Below are positions 62,384-64,000 of a stretch of 64,000 nt of DNA, piece after piece. Origin of the DNA: Marinobacter sp. C7 (GTDB lineage: Bacteria; Pseudomonadota; Gammaproteobacteria; Pseudomonadales; Oleiphilaceae); NCBI RefSeq assembly GCF_022343555.1, contig NZ_JAKQZH010000002.1, forward strand, positions 682,001 through 746,000. Reading direction: 5' to 3'. The notes beneath the pieces are model-generated. The model was not told the origin of the DNA. It worked only from the letters and a program-made list of their open reading frames with translations, and made no database searches. The translations under genes and the position numbers were made by a program. How positions within the stretch are numbered: position 1 is the stretch's first letter; every line of letters starts with the position of its first letter.

Positions 62384-63171
62384 CCCTGAAAGCGTGGTTG
62401 TCGTTTTGCCAGAAACGCCGTCACACCCTCGGCAAAATCCTCAGTCCGGGTCATTTCCAGAAACGCGGCCCGCTCTGCTTCAAGATGGGCGGCAAGCTGA
62501 TTGCCGTTGGCTCTGTCGGTCAGTTGGCGGAAAGCACCAAACGCCCGTGTGGGGCCGTTGGCGACTTTTCCGATGATCCCGTTCAGTTGTTTCTCGAAGT
62601 CCTCCTCAGGCGCAATGCTGGTGATCATGCCCCAGTCTTTCGCTTCAGGCGCGCTGAGAGTCCGCCCCAGCATCATTAACTCGGCCGCCCTGCCAGCACC
62701 GACCTTTTGCGCCAGAAACCAGCTGCCGCCGCAGTCGGGAACGGCGCCGATGCCGTTATAAGCCAGCAGAAATCTGGTGTCTTCATGGGCCACAACCAGG
62801 TCCGCCATCAGTGCCAGGCTCAGGCCGGCGCCAGCGGCGATCCCTTTCACTGCTGCGATCACCGGCGCATCCAGGCTGCGCAACAGCAGGATAGCCGGTT
62901 TGACGGCATCCAGGATCGCGCTGATTGCTGCGCCTGCCTGCTCCGATGTGCCGGCCATACTGGACACGTCTCCGCCTGCCATGAAGGCACGTCCCGCGCC
63001 TGTCAGCACTATGCAGCGAACGCCGGAAAGGCCATTGATTTCCCGCACTGCCGCGAGAAAGGCTTGCGCCAGGGGTACATTAATGGCGTTCAATGCTTCA
63101 GGCCGGTTAAAGGTAACCGTTGCCACACCGGTGTCAGGGTTGAAGACGGTGGTTACCAATCTGTTTGTCAT
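62377..63171 (-). CDS. Enoyl-CoA hydratase/isomerase (crotonase superfamily)
   Basis: A 264-residue crotonase-fold enzyme with the oxyanion-hole segments GRAFMAGGDVSSMAGTS and AAVKGIAAGAGLSLALMADL. At the first catalytic position of hydratases (Glu144 in rat) this protein appears to have Tyr, while the second Glu is kept (RAAELMMLGRTLSAPEA). The block IGAVPDCGGSWFL, with its Asp, is typical of PaaG-type isomerases, so isomerase activity is as likely as hydration. ATG 63171 is chosen for the usual N-terminus TNRLVTTVFNPDTGVATVTF. It could serve the neighbouring acyl-CoA pathway, but it is on the other strand. Confidence 0.85.
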   Translation of the reverse strand: MTNRLVTTVFNPDTGVATVTFNRPEALNAINVPLAQAFLAAVREINGLSGVRCIVLTGAGRAFMAGGDVSSMAGTSEQAGAAISAILDAVKPAILLLRSLDAPVIAAVKGIAAGAGLSLALMADLVVAHEDTRFLLAYNGIGAVPDCGGSWFLAQKVGAGRAAELMMLGRTLSAPEAKDWGMITSIAPEEDFEKQLNGIIGKVANGPTRAFGAFRQLTDRANGNQLAAHLEAERAAFLEMTRTEDFAEGVTAFLAKRQPRFQGH

Positions 63172-63418
63172 ATCTGTTTTTCCAGCCAAGGTGCATCTGA
63201 AGGTCGGTTCCCTGCGTAACCGTTAATGTCTGTCATCAGGTAACAGAATAGGAGCATCTGGCGAATGTTGCCTTGGTAGACTACTTTGAATCTGTAACCG
63301 GGCTGACCCCGGTGACGAGAAAAAACAACAATTACAATCATCTTTGGGCGTAGGTTGGGTAGAAACGACACGTGGAAACGTGCCTCGCTGCCCGGCGCCA
63401 GGGGTGCCGGGAGGTGAA

Positions 63419-64000
63419 GTGAGCATCCTCGAGATCAGTGACCTGTCTCTGTCCTTTGGCGGTGTGAAGGCTCTTCAGGACGTCAGTTTCCGGGTGCCGG
63501 AGAACACCGTGACCACCATTATCGGTCCGAACGGTGCCGGCAAGACGTCGCTGTTCAACTGCATTTCCGGTTTCTACAAGCCCCAGCAGGGCACCATCCG
63601 CTACGAAGGGCGGGAGCTGTCCAGCGGCATCAAACCGCCGAAACGGGCCGCGCTTGGCCTGGCCCGAACGTTCCAGAACATTGCCCTGTTCCGTGGTATG
63701 ACCGTATTGGACAACATCAAGCTGGGTGCCCATGTACACATGAACAGTGGCCTGCTGGCTTCCATGTTCTATTTCGGAGCGGCCCGTCGTGAAGAGATGG
63801 AGGTGCGCCGGGAGGTGGAGCACCGGATCATCGATTTTCTGGAAATCGACCATATCCGGCGCCAACCGGTGGCCAGTCTGTCCTACGGCCTGCAAAAGCG
63901 CGTCGAGCTGGCGCGCGCGCTGGCCATGCGCCCGAAGGTGCTGATGCTGGACGAGCCTGTGGCGGGTATGAACCGGGAAGAGAAGGAGGACATGGCCCGC
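63419..64000 (+). CDS. Second Liv-type ABC ATPase LivG (3' end outside window)
   Basis: From GTG 63419, with GGGAGG just before it, the frame is open to the window edge (194 codons). It has Walker A GPNGAGKTSLFN, the LivG block RTFQNIALFRGMTVLDNIKL, signature-region SLSYGLQKRVELARALAMRP and Walker B VLMLDEPVAGMNREE. It begins a second transporter of the branched-chain amino-acid type, different from LivG at 55050 (which has TFYN after Walker A). The rest of the operon is not visible. Confidence 0.9.
   Translation, partial: MSILEISDLSLSFGGVKALQDVSFRVPENTVTTIIGPNGAGKTSLFNCISGFYKPQQGTIRYEGRELSSGIKPPKRAALGLARTFQNIALFRGMTVLDNIKLGAHVHMNSGLLASMFYFGAARREEMEVRREVEHRIIDFLEIDHIRRQPVASLSYGLQKRVELARALAMRPKVLMLDEPVAGMNREEKEDMAR

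Noticed and set aside
1..64000. Mobile elements, prophage, CRISPR, tRNA or rRNA genes
   Set aside because: I searched by eye for transposase motifs, regular spaced repeats, tRNA-like cloverleafs and att-like repeats and saw none; a tRNA could be missed without a covariance search.

Overview
The window is high-GC (roughly 58-60% by eye), densely packed gammaproteobacterial chromosome. The gene content points to a marine or halophilic, Marinobacter-like bacterium: an ectoine TRAP transporter (teaABCD), L-lactate use, cytosine salvage, a complete alginate biosynthesis cluster and fatty-acid-type CoA chemistry. I see no rRNA, tRNA, CRISPR array, transposase, integrase or phage genes. The genus is inferred from gene content, not measured.

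Layout. 1-6417: a SixA-CHAD fusion (cut by the left edge), an orphan TakP-like TRAP binding protein with its own terminator, and a potABCD polyamine ABC operon. 6477-10005 (minus): teaABCD ectoine uptake, with a strong hairpin just after the binding-protein gene. 10147-15893: small household genes (hydrolase, glutathione peroxidase, luciferase-like oxidoreductase, phosphoesterase) and a tight three-gene run of an Nmad3-like protein, an MscS channel and a 4-mercaptohistidine N1-methyltransferase-like protein. 15897-21588: lactate regulator lldR divergent from lldP-lldE-lldF-lldG, with two clear TTGGT-N3-ACCAA operators between them. 21600-28470: NfsA-like nitroreductase, MFS exporter, codB-pucR-codA cytosine operon, ketopantoate reductase and a small membrane protein.

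28612-46097 (minus) is one long alginate operon in the order algD-alg8-alg44-algK-algE-algG-algI-algJ-algF-algX-algL-algA-manB/algC. Compared with Pseudomonas, the algX-algL pair and the algI-algJ-algF block have swapped places, and the phosphomannomutase gene has joined the operon. It ends in a 12-bp-stem hairpin. Precursor enzymes (algC, algA, algD) feed GDP-mannuronate to Alg8/Alg44 (with a complete c-di-GMP PilZ signature). AlgK, AlgE and AlgX handle export, AlgG and AlgL edit the polymer, and AlgI/J/F/X acetylate it.

46763-60010 (plus) is the most interesting region: SDR, acyl-CoA dehydrogenase, APH-fold kinase, DUF6285 protein, acyl-CoA ligase, then a five-gene Liv-type ABC importer, a TetR-family regulator, a succinate-semialdehyde-dehydrogenase-like enzyme and a type III CoA-transferase. 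The first five match the parts list of the levulinate/4-hydroxyacid route (LvaD, LvaC, LvaA, LvaB, LvaE of Pseudomonas putida; ACAD10/11 in animals), in which a 4-hydroxyacyl-CoA is phosphorylated and the phosphate is then eliminated. Here this module sits with a dedicated ABC importer and C4-type oxidation enzymes, so I propose an uptake-and-degradation system for an unknown 4-hydroxy- or 4-keto-acid. 60218-62383 holds a START-like secreted protein and an unrecognised 510-residue lipoprotein. An enoyl-CoA hydratase/isomerase and the start of a second Liv-type transporter close the window.
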